Shown piece by piece: positions 27,430-36,107 of a DNA stretch of 64,000 nt; the stretch's first letter is position 1, and every line of letters begins with the position of its first letter. A model generated the notes under the pieces. The model was not told the DNA's origin. It saw nothing but the letters and a program-made list of their open reading frames with translations, and did not search any database. The stretch comes from Geminocystis sp050753365. GTDB lineage: Bacteria > Cyanobacteriota > Cyanobacteriia > Cyanobacteriales > Cyanobacteriaceae. Made by a program: the position numbers and the translations under genes. The stretch lies in contig NZ_JBLZFY010000008.1 in assembly GCF_050753365.1 (NCBI RefSeq), forward strand, positions 1 to 64,000, read 5' to 3'.

Positions 27430-28527
27430 ATGAAACTTACTAAGTGGAAATCTATAGTAAAACTTGCTATTACCACCATTTCTATTTTTATCATCTCGAT
27501 CGTATTCAATCCTTATGGTATGCAAAATGCCCACGCCATTTTAGCGCAAGGGGATGCCATAACAGACCCAGAAGCCATTTTACGTTATGCCCTTCCCATT
27601 GATAATAAATATATCCGTGAGATTCAGGGAGATATTGAAAAAATAGGGAAAGATTTAAGGACAAAAAGATGGGCTTCAGTGGCAAAAAAAGTTAAAAATG
27701 CAGGATTTGTACTGAAATTACATCAAAACGATATTATTGCCAGTCTTCCAGAATCGTTACAACCCAAAGCCACAGAATTAGTCGCATCCATCACCGAAGA
27801 TGTCGCTAAAATACAAGAGTTAATCGAAAGAGAAGATAGAGAAAAAATTTATACCCTTCGCAGTGCCATTTTAGACAATATCACCCTTTTAGAAGAAGAT
27901 ATGGTAATGGGTTTTCCCTTCACCGTACCCGAAGAATACTCTAACCTTCCTCAATTATTAGGTCGTGCTAAAGTAGAAGTAAAAACTACCCAAGGTGATT
28001 TATTGATTGTTGTCGATGGTTATAGTGCGCCCGTGACTGGTGGCAATTTTGTCGATTTAGTCGATCGAAAATTCTATGACGGTTTACCCTTTATCCGTGC
28101 CGAAGATTTTTATGTACTGCAAACAGGTGATCCCATCGGTGAAGCAGAAGGCTTTATCGATCCTAACACAAAACAATACAGAGGAATACCTTTAGAAATT
28201 TTAGTGAAAGGAGAATCTGAGCCTATTTATGGCTTTACTACCGAAGATTTAGGGATGTATTTAGCTCAACCAGTGTTACCTTTTAACGCTTATGGTGCAG
28301 TAGCTTTAGCTCGTCCTACAAGCGATCCCAATGGTGGTTCATCACAATTTTTCTTCTTCAAATTTGACACCGAAGTTACTCCCCCCGGTTATAACCTCAT
28401 GGATGGAAGATTTGCCGTTTTTGGTTATGTTACCGAAGGTGCAGATGTTTTAGATAAACTCACCGCAGAAGATAAAATTATTTCTATGAAAGTTATCGAA
28501 GGACAAGAAAACCTCAAAACTAATTAA
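27430..28527 (+). CDS. Cyclophilin-type peptidyl-prolyl isomerase, TLP40/CYP38-like
   Basis: A 365-residue exported protein. A signal sequence with a long hydrophobic core and AHA-type cleavage site (about 1-36) should direct it to the thylakoid lumen or periplasm. Residues about 45-165 form a helical N-terminal domain. A cyclophilin domain covers about 175-360 (VEVKTTQGDLLIVVDGYSAP, VTGGNFVDLVDRKFYDGLPF, NGGSSQFFFFKFDTEVTPP). The layout matches plant TLP40/CYP38 and its cyanobacterial orthologues, which assist photosystem II assembly. Several canonical cyclophilin catalytic residues differ in this group, so isomerase activity may be weak. It stands alone between two small toxin-antitoxin-like pairs. 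Confidence 0.85.
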   Translation: MKLTKWKSIVKLAITTISIFIISIVFNPYGMQNAHAILAQGDAITDPEAILRYALPIDNKYIREIQGDIEKIGKDLRTKRWASVAKKVKNAGFVLKLHQNDIIASLPESLQPKATELVASITEDVAKIQELIEREDREKIYTLRSAILDNITLLEEDMVMGFPFTVPEEYSNLPQLLGRAKVEVKTTQGDLLIVVDGYSAPVTGGNFVDLVDRKFYDGLPFIRAEDFYVLQTGDPIGEAEGFIDPNTKQYRGIPLEILVKGESEPIYGFTTEDLGMYLAQPVLPFNAYGAVALARPTSDPNGGSSQFFFFKFDTEVTPPGYNLMDGRFAVFGYVTEGADVLDKLTAEDKIISMKVIEGQENLKTN

Positions 28528-28625
28528 AAGTTGTATCCTTTGTAGTGAATAGTGAATAGTTTATAGTGTTTCATTTTTAATTCCTTGCACTGAGCATAAG
28601 TGTTAATTTTTAAAGATCGATCGTA

Positions 28626-28820
28626 CTAATTCAGATTTTGAGAATAGAAAATGCTATCTATTTCTTCTTTAGTCATATCATAGGGATAAGGATAGGTTTT
28701 GGCATTATCCATACGACGATTTATAAATAATTCTCTGATAGCTTCATCATCTGTAGGATGTTGTCGAATATAAGTTTTTAACTCTTTCCGTGTCATTGTC
28801 GTAAAATCAGGTTTATTCAT
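28626..28820 (-). CDS. DUF6887-like small protein
   Basis: I place the start at the ATG 28820 (MNKPDFTTMTRKELKTYIRQ), not at the longer possible frame from 28850, because the family begins at the KPDF-M-ELR pattern. The 64-residue product is acidic and helical with HPTDDEAIRELF. It overlaps the last 8 bp of the gene before it. I recall this pair as DUF6888-DUF6887, a two-gene unit common in cyanobacteria and resembling a toxin-antitoxin arrangement. The function is unknown. Confidence 0.65.
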   Translation of the reverse strand: MNKPDFTTMTRKELKTYIRQHPTDDEAIRELFINRRMDNAKTYPYPYDMTKEEIDSIFYSQNLN

Positions 28821-29001
28821 CTTGATAAAACTCCCAGTTTCCTGTTTCAAAGATAATTATTTCAATACTTTCGTTGATACCAGCCAAAATATATATCTGT
28901 TTATGTATTTTATCATATCTAAATAAATGGATCGGTTGCAACATATCAGATAGGGATTGACAAACATACACTGAAGCCGTTGCTTGTTGTTTCGTTGGCA
29001 T
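28813..29001 (-). CDS. DUF6888-like small protein
   Basis: A 62-residue protein (AVYVCQSLSDMLQPIHLFRY-like start, here ASVYVCQSLSDMLQPIHLFR, then IYILAGINESIEIIIFETGN). It looks like a small beta-alpha protein of the DUF6888 family. It is the first gene of the pair and overlaps the next one by 8 bp. The overlap implies coupled translation. No catalytic motif is visible. Confidence 0.65.
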   Translation of the reverse strand: MPTKQQATASVYVCQSLSDMLQPIHLFRYDKIHKQIYILAGINESIEIIIFETGNWEFYQDE

Positions 29002-29356
29002 TAATTCGTTAATTTATCATTCAAAGTTTTTTCATGTTATCAGAATTTAATCTATTAGAAGTTACGAACTTGTCCCAAAAATATTCGGATATATCATCTT
29101 AGTTTAGCAAATTCTATGACTAAGTTTGTTTGCTTTTTGTTACTAAGCTCGATCGAACCTCTAATATTTTCATGTTATGTCATTGCGAGGCACGAAGCAA
29201 TCTCTAAAATCTTTAGTTTTTTCAATACTGAATTTTTGAAACTCTACCTTAAAATTTATCGAAAAAAGTTGCATAAATTTGGGAAGTCTCCCTGATAATT
29301 ATATAGATGGAGAAAAACTCGATCGAACCTTAAAACATTTATACTAGGTAATTATT
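29002..29356. other. Intergenic region upstream of the GTPase module
   Basis: No gene seen. It holds a REP-like element (29179-29205) and two TCGATCGA octamers (about 29150 and 29321), the second within 40 bp of the next start codon. The promoter of the GTPase gene must be here, but I do not recognise it. Confidence 0.5.
29179..29205 (+). repeat. REP-like element
   Basis: GTCATTGCGAGGCACGAAGC followed by AATCTCT, the consensus form of the family in this window. ATTGC and GCAAT near its ends can pair. Confidence 0.75.
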
Positions 29357-31534
29357 ATGTCTCGAAGTGAAAGAATTGAACACATCATCCAACAAAGAAA
29401 ACCCCTTGTCGAAAAAATCACCAATGTCACCAATAATTTATATACCTTAACCAGTCGTATCAAAACCTTAGAAACCTTCAAAGAGAAACTGGCGAAGGAA
29501 ATTGAGGATTCTGCCATTCGACAAAATCTCAGTTACATTGATTTTACAGACACAAAAGAACAAATTAACGCTATTTTACCTAATTTAAGTAAATTAAAAA
29601 CCCGTTTCGATCGAGCCACCCTGAATATTGGTGTCGTAGGTATGGCAAGACAAGGAAAAAGCAGATTTCTGCAAAGTTTGACAGGATTAAGTACCGAAGA
29701 AATTCCAGATAGTAATATGGGTTTTTGTACAGGAGTGCAAAGTGCTATTTGTCATAAAGAAAATATTACAACCTCTGGTTTAGTGTGGTTTTATTCTCCC
29801 CAAGAGTTATTCAATGAGGTGATTTTACCCTATTATGACACTCTCAACTTAGCACCAAAACCAGATAATATTTATGAATTTGCTCAAAGTATTTTACCTG
29901 AATTATTAGACAAATCAGAAGTTAATAAAGCGACTTATCAACATTTAAAAGACTATCATGATCATTTTGAAGATTATCAAAAATGGTTTCAAATAAATTC
30001 AAATCCTTATGGAATAGATAAAGAAAAAATTAGGGAATTTGTCTCTCAGATTAGTAGTGATGGAAAAGTAAAATATTATAATTATTTACCTGTTAAAAAA
30101 GTAGAAATTATTTGCTCATTTCCAAAAAGTGATCTCGGTAAAATCGTTTTAATCGATACCCCCGGCATCGGCGATACAAAACTAAATGATCCCGACATCA
30201 TGGTTAAAACTGTAGGGGAAGATATTGACGCAGTTATTTTTATTAAAAAACCAGTTGATAACTCTCAATTAGAGAAAAATGATCTATTGCTTTATGGTAC
30301 TGCTAAGTCTGCTTTAAAGGAATTATCGATCGAACTATGGTCATTTATGGTATTAAATAAAATAGATCATGAACACGGTAATAGCAAACAATGTGAGGCG
30401 TTAAAAATAGAGATCGATCGAAAAAATATGTTTCAAAAATCTCTAGTTATTAACTGTACAAAAACCGAAGAAGTTAATCTAGTTTTGGAAGAAGTTTTAA
30501 ACTATCTTGACAATAATATTATTAAATTAGATTTCATGTATGCACAATCTTGTCAAAATGAAATTGATAAAATTCATCAATCTTTAAATAGGGAATTAGA
30601 CAAAGCTAAAAATATCTTAAATAAAGTAGTTCATGATTCTGCCGACATCGGGAAATTTAATAAAAACTTTTCTTTATTATGGACTAATTTAACCAGCACT
30701 TTAGAAAAACTTTTAAAACAATTAAATGAGAATCGGGATAAAGAAGCCGTAGAATTTACTAAAGAGGTACAACGTACGATCGAACTTGCCCGACAAGATA
30801 AAGGATTACCAAGCCTTGAAGACATAGAAGAAAAAGCCAATGAATTTAAGTCTTATAACAGTGCCTATGATTTATACTTAAATCAAACAAGAGCTTATTT
30901 ATCTCGCCATTTCCTCTCCTTAGACAAAGGCTTAAAACTCTATTTAGATGAAGTTAAAAATCAAGTAGCAGAAGTGTTAATTAATCAGGGGCGTTTAAAA
31001 GGTTTAAGCGATAAAAAAGGCATTGAATTTATCCAAGAAATAATGGAAAAAATTCCCGATGAATTATTACCTAACGAAGAAAATCAAATTAAATTTGGAT
31101 TTCAAATGTTACTAGACTTTGAATTATCTTATCGAGGTTTTGTACAACATCGTATCAGAGAAAATCTCGACATCTTAACACCAGATCAACCAAACACCTT
31201 AAAATTATCCAAAACTTCTAACCCCGAACAAGTTTTAAAATGCCTTACTACTGCCCATGCCGAAGCAGTTTATAAATGCGAAGAAGCATTAGAGTCTTTA
31301 CTTTGTGAGCCTTCTCAAGCTGCCTTTGCTATTGTCGAAGAATTTTTAGACAGAATCCTTCGGGTACAAAATGCTAGGGATGAATGGAGTACATTTTTAT
31401 ACATTTATCGGGGGGATATTTGGGAAGATTTCCAAAAAATCAAAAACTATTCTAAATTACAGCAAGAATGGCTTAATATGATTGAAGAATTAAGCAAGGT
31501 CAATCAATCAGACAACCTTAAATTTATCCAGTAA
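29357..31534 (+). CDS. Dynamin-like large GTPase
   Basis: A 725-residue protein. After an N-terminal coiled coil (about 1-90) comes a GTPase domain. Its P-loop is VVGMARQGKSRFLQSLTGL (about 94-112), G3 is LIDTPGIGD (about 272) and G4 is LNKID (about 336). The rest, about 390-725, is helical with long coiled-coil stretches and no clear membrane helix. This is the layout of bacterial dynamin-related or septin/IRG-like large GTPases, which oligomerise on membranes. A long insert between P-loop and G3 (about 125-260) is unusual. It heads a four-gene same-strand cluster that ends at 34041. Stress, phage-defence or membrane-repair roles are known for bacterial dynamins, but none can be assigned here. 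Confidence 0.8.
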   Translation: MSRSERIEHIIQQRKPLVEKITNVTNNLYTLTSRIKTLETFKEKLAKEIEDSAIRQNLSYIDFTDTKEQINAILPNLSKLKTRFDRATLNIGVVGMARQGKSRFLQSLTGLSTEEIPDSNMGFCTGVQSAICHKENITTSGLVWFYSPQELFNEVILPYYDTLNLAPKPDNIYEFAQSILPELLDKSEVNKATYQHLKDYHDHFEDYQKWFQINSNPYGIDKEKIREFVSQISSDGKVKYYNYLPVKKVEIICSFPKSDLGKIVLIDTPGIGDTKLNDPDIMVKTVGEDIDAVIFIKKPVDNSQLEKNDLLLYGTAKSALKELSIELWSFMVLNKIDHEHGNSKQCEALKIEIDRKNMFQKSLVINCTKTEEVNLVLEEVLNYLDNNIIKLDFMYAQSCQNEIDKIHQSLNRELDKAKNILNKVVHDSADIGKFNKNFSLLWTNLTSTLEKLLKQLNENRDKEAVEFTKEVQRTIELARQDKGLPSLEDIEEKANEFKSYNSAYDLYLNQTRAYLSRHFLSLDKGLKLYLDEVKNQVAEVLINQGRLKGLSDKKGIEFIQEIMEKIPDELLPNEENQIKFGFQMLLDFELSYRGFVQHRIRENLDILTPDQPNTLKLSKTSNPEQVLKCLTTAHAEAVYKCEEALESLLCEPSQAAFAIVEEFLDRILRVQNARDEWSTFLYIYRGDIWEDFQKIKNYSKLQQEWLNMIEELSKVNQSDNLKFIQ

Positions 31535-31579
31535 TATCACGTTTCGATCGTTACTTATAACTGAGTAAGTCGTAATTGT

Positions 31580-31604
31580 GTCATTGCGAGGTACGAAGCA
31601 ATCT
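31580..31604 (+). repeat. REP-like element
   Basis: GTCATTGCGAGGTACGAAGC followed by AATCT, one base from consensus. It lies in the 252-bp gap between the two GTPase genes. Confidence 0.7.
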
Positions 31605-31786
31605 TTATGAGTAATTAAAGATTCGTAAATTTATATCATTAACCACTCAGCAGACTAACAAAGTTAACATTAAACCGCCTTGCAATAAATTGACAAGGCT
31701 AATAGCTTAAATCTGCTAAAGCGATTATTGATCTATCAACTTTTTCAACCAACCTTAATCAAATAATCAAATCACAGAAAATAATT

Positions 31787-32758
31787 ATGCGTGAATTTAA
31801 TATCACCATGCTAGGAGCGAGATATGTTGGTAAGACAAGCCTACTCACTTCCATGTATCACGAATATCAAGAAGAAATTGAAAAAACGACCATTAAAATT
31901 AACACGGATACAAGAACAGCATCTCTTTTAGGAAAAACCCTTGCTGACTTAAAAAGTTTAAATGCTGATTCTAGCAATGAAGGTATAAAACCAACTGAAT
32001 TTATTGGAGTTGATCCCAAGGAAATTAAGCCATTTATTTTTGAAGTTGGTCAAAAAGGGAAAAAATCCGAAATTAAATTAAATTTTTGGGACTATCCGGG
32101 GGTATGGAATACTGAGGATATAGGTGAACAAAAGGATAAATATGTCATGAACAAAATAAAAGAATCAGTAGCTATTCTCATCGCCATTGATACTCCTGCT
32201 TTAATGGCGGCAAAAGGAAAATGGCATCATAAACAAAATCATCCATTACAAATAATTAATCGTTTTAATAAATGTTATGCAGATTTAAAATCTCCTCGAT
32301 TAGTAATTCTCGCACCCATAAAATGCGAAAGTTATGTTCAGGATGAAAAATCACGACAAGAATTGACCAATAAAATCAAACAAGAATATAAAGTTTTATT
32401 GGATTTATTTCAATCAGAAGCCTTAGCGGATAAAGTAGCAGTAGTCATTACTCCCGTTCAAACGGTGGGTAATATTTTCTTTTCTTATATTGATGTCCGT
32501 CAAAATACTCCACTTTTTAGATTTAAAAAACAAAATCCAGATGCAGAATATAGCCCAAAAGATAACGAACAACCGTTAAAATATTTACTAAGATTTTTGT
32601 TAGCATTGCATCTCAATAACAGATTATGGGGATTTTTTCGAGACTGGTTTAAATGGGATGAATACCTTAAACAAGCCATTAGAGACTTTGCTAAAGATTG
32701 TAAAGATAGTGATGGTTTTGAAGTGGTACAAGGCAAAAAATTACTAGATATTAATTAG
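31787..32758 (+). CDS. TRAFAC-class small GTPase-like protein
   Basis: A 323-residue protein beginning directly with a GTPase core. MREFNITMLGARYVGKTSLL gives strand 1 and a GxxxxGKT/S P-loop at residues 10-17. G3 is FWDYPG (about 103). A normal NKxD motif is not evident; APIKCES (about 180) occupies that region. The C-terminal part is helical and basic. It is like the double-GTPase or TRAFAC domains found in variable bacterial gene islands. The next gene starts 9 bp downstream with AGGAG, so they are co-transcribed. It likely acts as a switch coupled to its membrane partner. Confidence 0.75.
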   Translation: MREFNITMLGARYVGKTSLLTSMYHEYQEEIEKTTIKINTDTRTASLLGKTLADLKSLNADSSNEGIKPTEFIGVDPKEIKPFIFEVGQKGKKSEIKLNFWDYPGVWNTEDIGEQKDKYVMNKIKESVAILIAIDTPALMAAKGKWHHKQNHPLQIINRFNKCYADLKSPRLVILAPIKCESYVQDEKSRQELTNKIKQEYKVLLDLFQSEALADKVAVVITPVQTVGNIFFSYIDVRQNTPLFRFKKQNPDAEYSPKDNEQPLKYLLRFLLALHLNNRLWGFFRDWFKWDEYLKQAIRDFAKDCKDSDGFEVVQGKKLLDIN

Positions 32759-32767
32759 GAGAAAATC

Positions 32768-33547
32768 ATGGACATTTACATTCAAAGTTGTGGTATTGCT
32801 TCTGATCAAGATTTTCATTGGCGAAAAATTGAAGGAGAGGGAGAAGATAAGCAACCAAAAAAAGACCCCCCTAATTTTTTCAGTACGAAGGTAAAAATAG
32901 AAAAAGCAAAAGAAGCGGAATCTCAAAACATAATACCATTTACCGATTGTTTTGAACAAAAAGAACGTTCTGTTTTATTTTTAAAAGATTATAATGCTAA
33001 ATATATTTTACTTGTTACTGAATTAAAAGCTATTGAAAGAACTAAAATTTATGGTAGAGGAGTTAGAAATTTTATCGTGATTATTGACACAGATAAAGAC
33101 TTAGTCCAAGGGATTTATAATTATGTAAAATATAATTGGGGAGCTTTTGAAAAACAGATTGATAACCATATCAAATTTAACGAAAAAAATGGTTTTATTA
33201 TTGATAAAGATAAATTTAATGACTTAACATTAAAAGAATATTTATTAGGATTAAAAGATAAAACTGATTTTGAAAAGCAAAATCCTTCCACAGAAATTGA
33301 AAACTATAAAGAATTAATTGCTATTCCTCAACTAAATTGGGGAGAAACAAATATAAAAAAGTTGAACAAGTCCAACAATTCCTTGATTATTATAGCCGTA
33401 TTCTTAATTCTATTAGTGGTAATAGTAACGATAACTCTAGTCAAAAAGCAAAATCAGGAAAACCCCTCTCAGAGTCAAATACAAAAGGAAGAAACGTGTC
33501 AAACGATGATAAACTGGCATCCGCCGTGTCTTTATTTAAAAAGTTAA
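32768..33547 (+). CDS. Membrane-anchored partner of the GTPase module, unknown family
   Basis: A 259-residue protein. Residues about 1-200 are soluble, starting MDIYIQSCGIASDQDFHWRK and including FIVIIDTDKDLVQGIYNYVK. One strong membrane helix follows at about 210-231 (SLIIIAVFLILLVVIVTITL), with a short hydrophilic tail. The IYIQSCG start is reminiscent of proteins that accompany TRAFAC GTPases in cyanobacteria, but I have no family name. AGGAG precedes the ATG and the gap to the GTPase gene is 9 bp. Its 3' end overlaps the start of the next gene. Confidence 0.65.
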   Translation: MDIYIQSCGIASDQDFHWRKIEGEGEDKQPKKDPPNFFSTKVKIEKAKEAESQNIIPFTDCFEQKERSVLFLKDYNAKYILLVTELKAIERTKIYGRGVRNFIVIIDTDKDLVQGIYNYVKYNWGAFEKQIDNHIKFNEKNGFIIDKDKFNDLTLKEYLLGLKDKTDFEKQNPSTEIENYKELIAIPQLNWGETNIKKLNKSNNSLIIIAVFLILLVVIVTITLVKKQNQENPSQSQIQKEETCQTMINWHPPCLYLKS

Positions 33548-34041
33548 CAACTCATAAAAAAAAGACAGAAATATTAATTGAGACACAAAAATTATTACAA
33601 TATACAGGAAAAATAGTAAGATTAACTGGGACACAACAAAAATTAAAATCTGAGGATAAAGATATTGAGAATTATCATTTATTTTTTCTAGTAGAGTTTA
33701 TTTTATTTATTAATTTTACTGTTGAAAAATTAGACATAATTAAAAATGTAACTGAACAAAAAAGTAGATTATTTCTTTTATTAAATTATTCTTATACTAA
33801 TAAAAACAACAACATTATTCCGCCATTTGTTATTGATTTAATACCGAAGATCAAACAATTTAATACAAAGGAACATGAACAAATGATTCAAAGTTTTATT
33901 AAACTAAATGAAAATCAACAAGAAGATATTTTGTTGTTAGCTGAATTTATTTTAAATAACAAAGAAGATGATCCATTATGGAGGGAATATGAAAACTTAA
34001 TAGAGGAGGTAAAAACATTTTTAAGTCGATCGAACTCCTGA
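33496..34041 (+). CDS. Helical protein of the GTPase module, unknown family
   Basis: An open frame extends back to 33337, but I choose GTG at 33496 (SNDDKLASAVSLFKKLTTHK). AAGGA lies six bases upstream, and the longer version would overlap the membrane helix of the previous gene for 210 bp. From 33496 the product has 181 residues, all predicted helical by eye, with hydrophobic LFFLVEFILFINFTVEKLDI and an acidic end. The 52-bp overlap with the previous gene suggests coupled translation. No motif identifies its role. Confidence 0.55.
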   Translation: MSNDDKLASAVSLFKKLTTHKKKTEILIETQKLLQYTGKIVRLTGTQQKLKSEDKDIENYHLFFLVEFILFINFTVEKLDIIKNVTEQKSRLFLLLNYSYTNKNNNIIPPFVIDLIPKIKQFNTKEHEQMIQSFIKLNENQQEDILLLAEFILNNKEDDPLWREYENLIEEVKTFLSRSNS

Positions 34042-34259
34042 TAAAAATCAGTCGCTTTAGCAGACTTTCGCTATAAGCCATGAAATTTATTTCTTGGCGA
34101 TTTATGAGATATTACCTAAGTTTTTATTCATTCAAAATCGATCGATTCTTTCTGAGGAGTTGAGGTTTGATCGTTTTTCGATTTCATAAATTATAATAGT
34201 TTGATGACTGTTTTTCATTGTTCATCAGTTAACTATATTAATCAGGTTAAAGTAAGAAT

Positions 34260-34520
34260 ATGTTAAAAACTTTTAACGGTATTTTGAAAAACAATTCTAT
34301 TCAATGGGTTGATGAGACTCCTCCCGTAGAATTTGATGCTTCTGTAAAAGTGAATGTTACTTTATTGGAAGAAATTACAATCAATAAAAGTCAATCTAAT
34401 GGTCAAAAAATGGCAGAAGCCTTAACTAAAATTTCTCAGAATAATAATTTTGCTAATGTTAATCCGCAAAAATGGCAACAAGAAAACCGCCTCGATCGTT
34501 ATATTCCTGAGCGTGATTAA
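34260..34520 (+). CDS. VapB-like antitoxin
   Basis: An 86-residue protein. The N-terminus (MLKTFNGILKNNSIQWVDET) is a small beta hairpin of the kind seen in DUF104/AbrB-like antitoxins. The C-terminus is helical, with Trp and Arg residues that would dock into a PIN toxin. It precedes a PIN-domain gene by 3 bp, which supports the antitoxin role. Confidence 0.75.
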   Translation: MLKTFNGILKNNSIQWVDETPPVEFDASVKVNVTLLEEITINKSQSNGQKMAEALTKISQNNNFANVNPQKWQQENRLDRYIPERD

Positions 34521-34523
34521 AAT

Positions 34524-34898
34524 ATGTTACTGGATAGCAATATTATTATTTATGCGGCACAAATTGAGAATGAATTTTTAAGAGAATTTATTGCAAAAAA
34601 TTGCCCTTATATATCCGCTCTTTCTTATGTTGAGGTATTGGGTTATCATCAACTAACTGACGAAGATAAAACCTATTTTGAGGAATTTTTTAATGCTTCT
34701 CAAATTTTGCCCATTTCTCAAGCTGTAATTGATCAAGCAGTAAGACTAAAACAAATTAAACGAATGTCTTTGGGAGATGCAATTATTGCTGGTACAGCAC
34801 TGACTTATGATTTAACTATTGTCACCAGAAATGTTGATGATTTTAGTTGGATTACTCAATTAAAATTACTTAATCCTTTTGATAGTTTTGAAATGTAA
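34524..34898 (+). CDS. vapC: VapC-type PIN-domain ribonuclease toxin
   Basis: A 124-residue PIN domain. Acidic metal-binding residues are visible in LLDSNIIIYAA (about 3-4), SYVEVLGY (about 37), SLGDAIIAGTAL (about 89) and VTRNVDDF (about 107-111). These are the four positions expected for an active nuclease. VapC toxins cleave tRNA or rRNA. It forms an operon with the antitoxin gene just upstream. Confidence 0.9.
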   Translation: MLLDSNIIIYAAQIENEFLREFIAKNCPYISALSYVEVLGYHQLTDEDKTYFEEFFNASQILPISQAVIDQAVRLKQIKRMSLGDAIIAGTALTYDLTIVTRNVDDFSWITQLKLLNPFDSFEM

Positions 34899-34931
34899 TT
34901 GAGTCAAGGTTTCGATCGAGCAGCTCCCCTT

Positions 34932-35150
34932 TTAGCGATCGAGTTGCGAGTCATAGATTATAATTGAACCTTCTATTCCTAATTTGTCAAAATGTTGACT
35001 AAAATTCACATCATTTTTTGACTCTATCTGTGTTTGAGACGGGGTAGATATATTTTGACTCAACACGGGGAGAGAGATATTAAATGTAGAAAAAATCAGT
35101 AAAATCGGAATGGAAATAAAAGGTTTGACTTGAAGATTCGATAACATCAT
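34932..35150 (-). pseudogene. N-terminal stub of a class D beta-lactamase-like protein
   Basis: A 72-codon frame encodes a signal peptide (about 1-31, FISIPILLIFSTFNISLPVL) followed by NVNFSQHFDKLGIEGSIIIYD in slightly altered form (NDVNFSQHFDKLGIEGSIII, YDSQ). The phrase F-FD-LG-EGSI-IYD matches the start of cyanobacterial class D (OXA-type) beta-lactamases just before the active-site region. The frame ends after YDSQLDR, and the STFK and KTG motifs of the enzyme are absent. It is a truncated gene without a catalytic domain. The identification rests on about 20 residues. Confidence 0.45.
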
Positions 35151-35404
35151 AGTTTCTGGTGAAGAAAAGCATCTTTTTGCTACGGATTATAATGTTATCT
35201 TCTTTTTATCAGAAATTTGATGCTTTGTTGGGTTTCGTTACCTCAACCCAACCTACTGGTTATCATGTCACACTCGATCGAAGTAAATCAAGATGTGGTT
35301 TTCCCTACTTAGAGACAAAAAAACTAGAAAACTTCATATTTTGTTTTAACTGTCAACATTTAAAAATGAGTTGCGACTTCTAAAGTTCCGTAGGTAGTTA
35401 CAAT

Positions 35405-35515
35405 TATTCATTATCAATGATCTCTTGTAAAATTTCTTCCGTCAAGCCATTAGTTTTTGCTTGTGTGTGCATATCTGCTATGATTTCATCAAGATTTCGA
35501 GTATAATTTCTTTAA
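35405..35515 (-). pseudogene. C-terminal remnant of a small antitoxin-like protein
   Basis: On the minus strand a 35-codon frame without a start reads RNLDEIIADMHTQAKTNGLT then EEILQEIIDNE and a stop. The NGLTEEIL-EI ending is typical of small Phd/YefM-like or related antitoxins. Nothing recognisable precedes it. I treat it as a fragment, with low certainty. Confidence 0.3.
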
Positions 35516-35554
35516 GCTAATGACGAAATAAACCTTCTATTTTTTCTCTTTTAA

Positions 35555-35908
35555 ACAGAAAATACAATTAAGTTTATAAAATACTTAATATCAAAAAATA
35601 AAGATAGTCAAATAGCAATAATTTGGGGTGGGGCGAAGTATCATATAAGTAAAGAATTAAAGGAGTATTTAGGAGAAATAAATGAGGGTAAGAAAGAAGA
35701 AGAATGGTTGGTAAAATGTATAAAATTAGCGCCAAATGCACCAGAACAAAATCCCATAGAAGATGTCTGGTTACAGGGAAAAGAAATGTTAAGAAAATAC
35801 TGGAATATTTGCAAAACTTTCAAAATAGTAAAGTGGTTATTTGAATCGACAATTAAAGAACATATATTCAGTTTTCCTAAACTATCAATGTATGATTGTT
35901 TCTCATGA
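35555..35908 (+). pseudogene. Remnant of an IS630-type DDE transposase
   Basis: The frame is open from 35555, just after an in-frame TAA at 35552, to 35908 without a usable start. It encodes SQIAIIWGGAKYHISKELKE and then LAPNAPEQNPIEDVWLQGKE, VKWLFEST. These are the second and third catalytic blocks of IS630-family DDE transposases. The aspartate expected in IIWDGA is glycine, and the N-terminal half with the helix-turn-helix and first aspartate is gone. No matching inverted repeats were found. It differs from the intact IS630 element at 61892. Confidence 0.7.
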
Positions 35909-36107
35909 CTCATTCCTGATTGCTATAGTTCTTAATTATTCATTCTCAATTCTTCATTTTTAAGTCTAAACTTACATTTTTTGTGTAAAATAAAGTCATA
36001 GTAAATAATGTTTAAACTATTATTCTTTCTATATCTTGCATTATATATTATCAATTTTCATTCAAAAATCTATCGTTTCTATAGACATAAATAAATTAAT
36101 TAAGAGC

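Noticed and set aside
29357..34041. Known named phage-defence system
   Set aside because: Dynamin-like and TRAFAC GTPases occur in some defence islands, but no recognised effector (nuclease, NADase, pore) or restriction gene is present, so I only describe it as a GTPase module.
35159..35383. A 74-residue gene on the plus strand
   Set aside because: It runs through a dispersed GTTGGGTTTCGTTACCTCAA-type repeat and has no conserved pattern. It lies opposite the start of the beta-lactamase stub, in decayed DNA.
36036..36107. TTG start of GlcF with a hydrophobic extension
   Set aside because: GlcF proteins have no signal sequence, and ATG 36108 gives the normal start ahead of the first ferredoxin motif.
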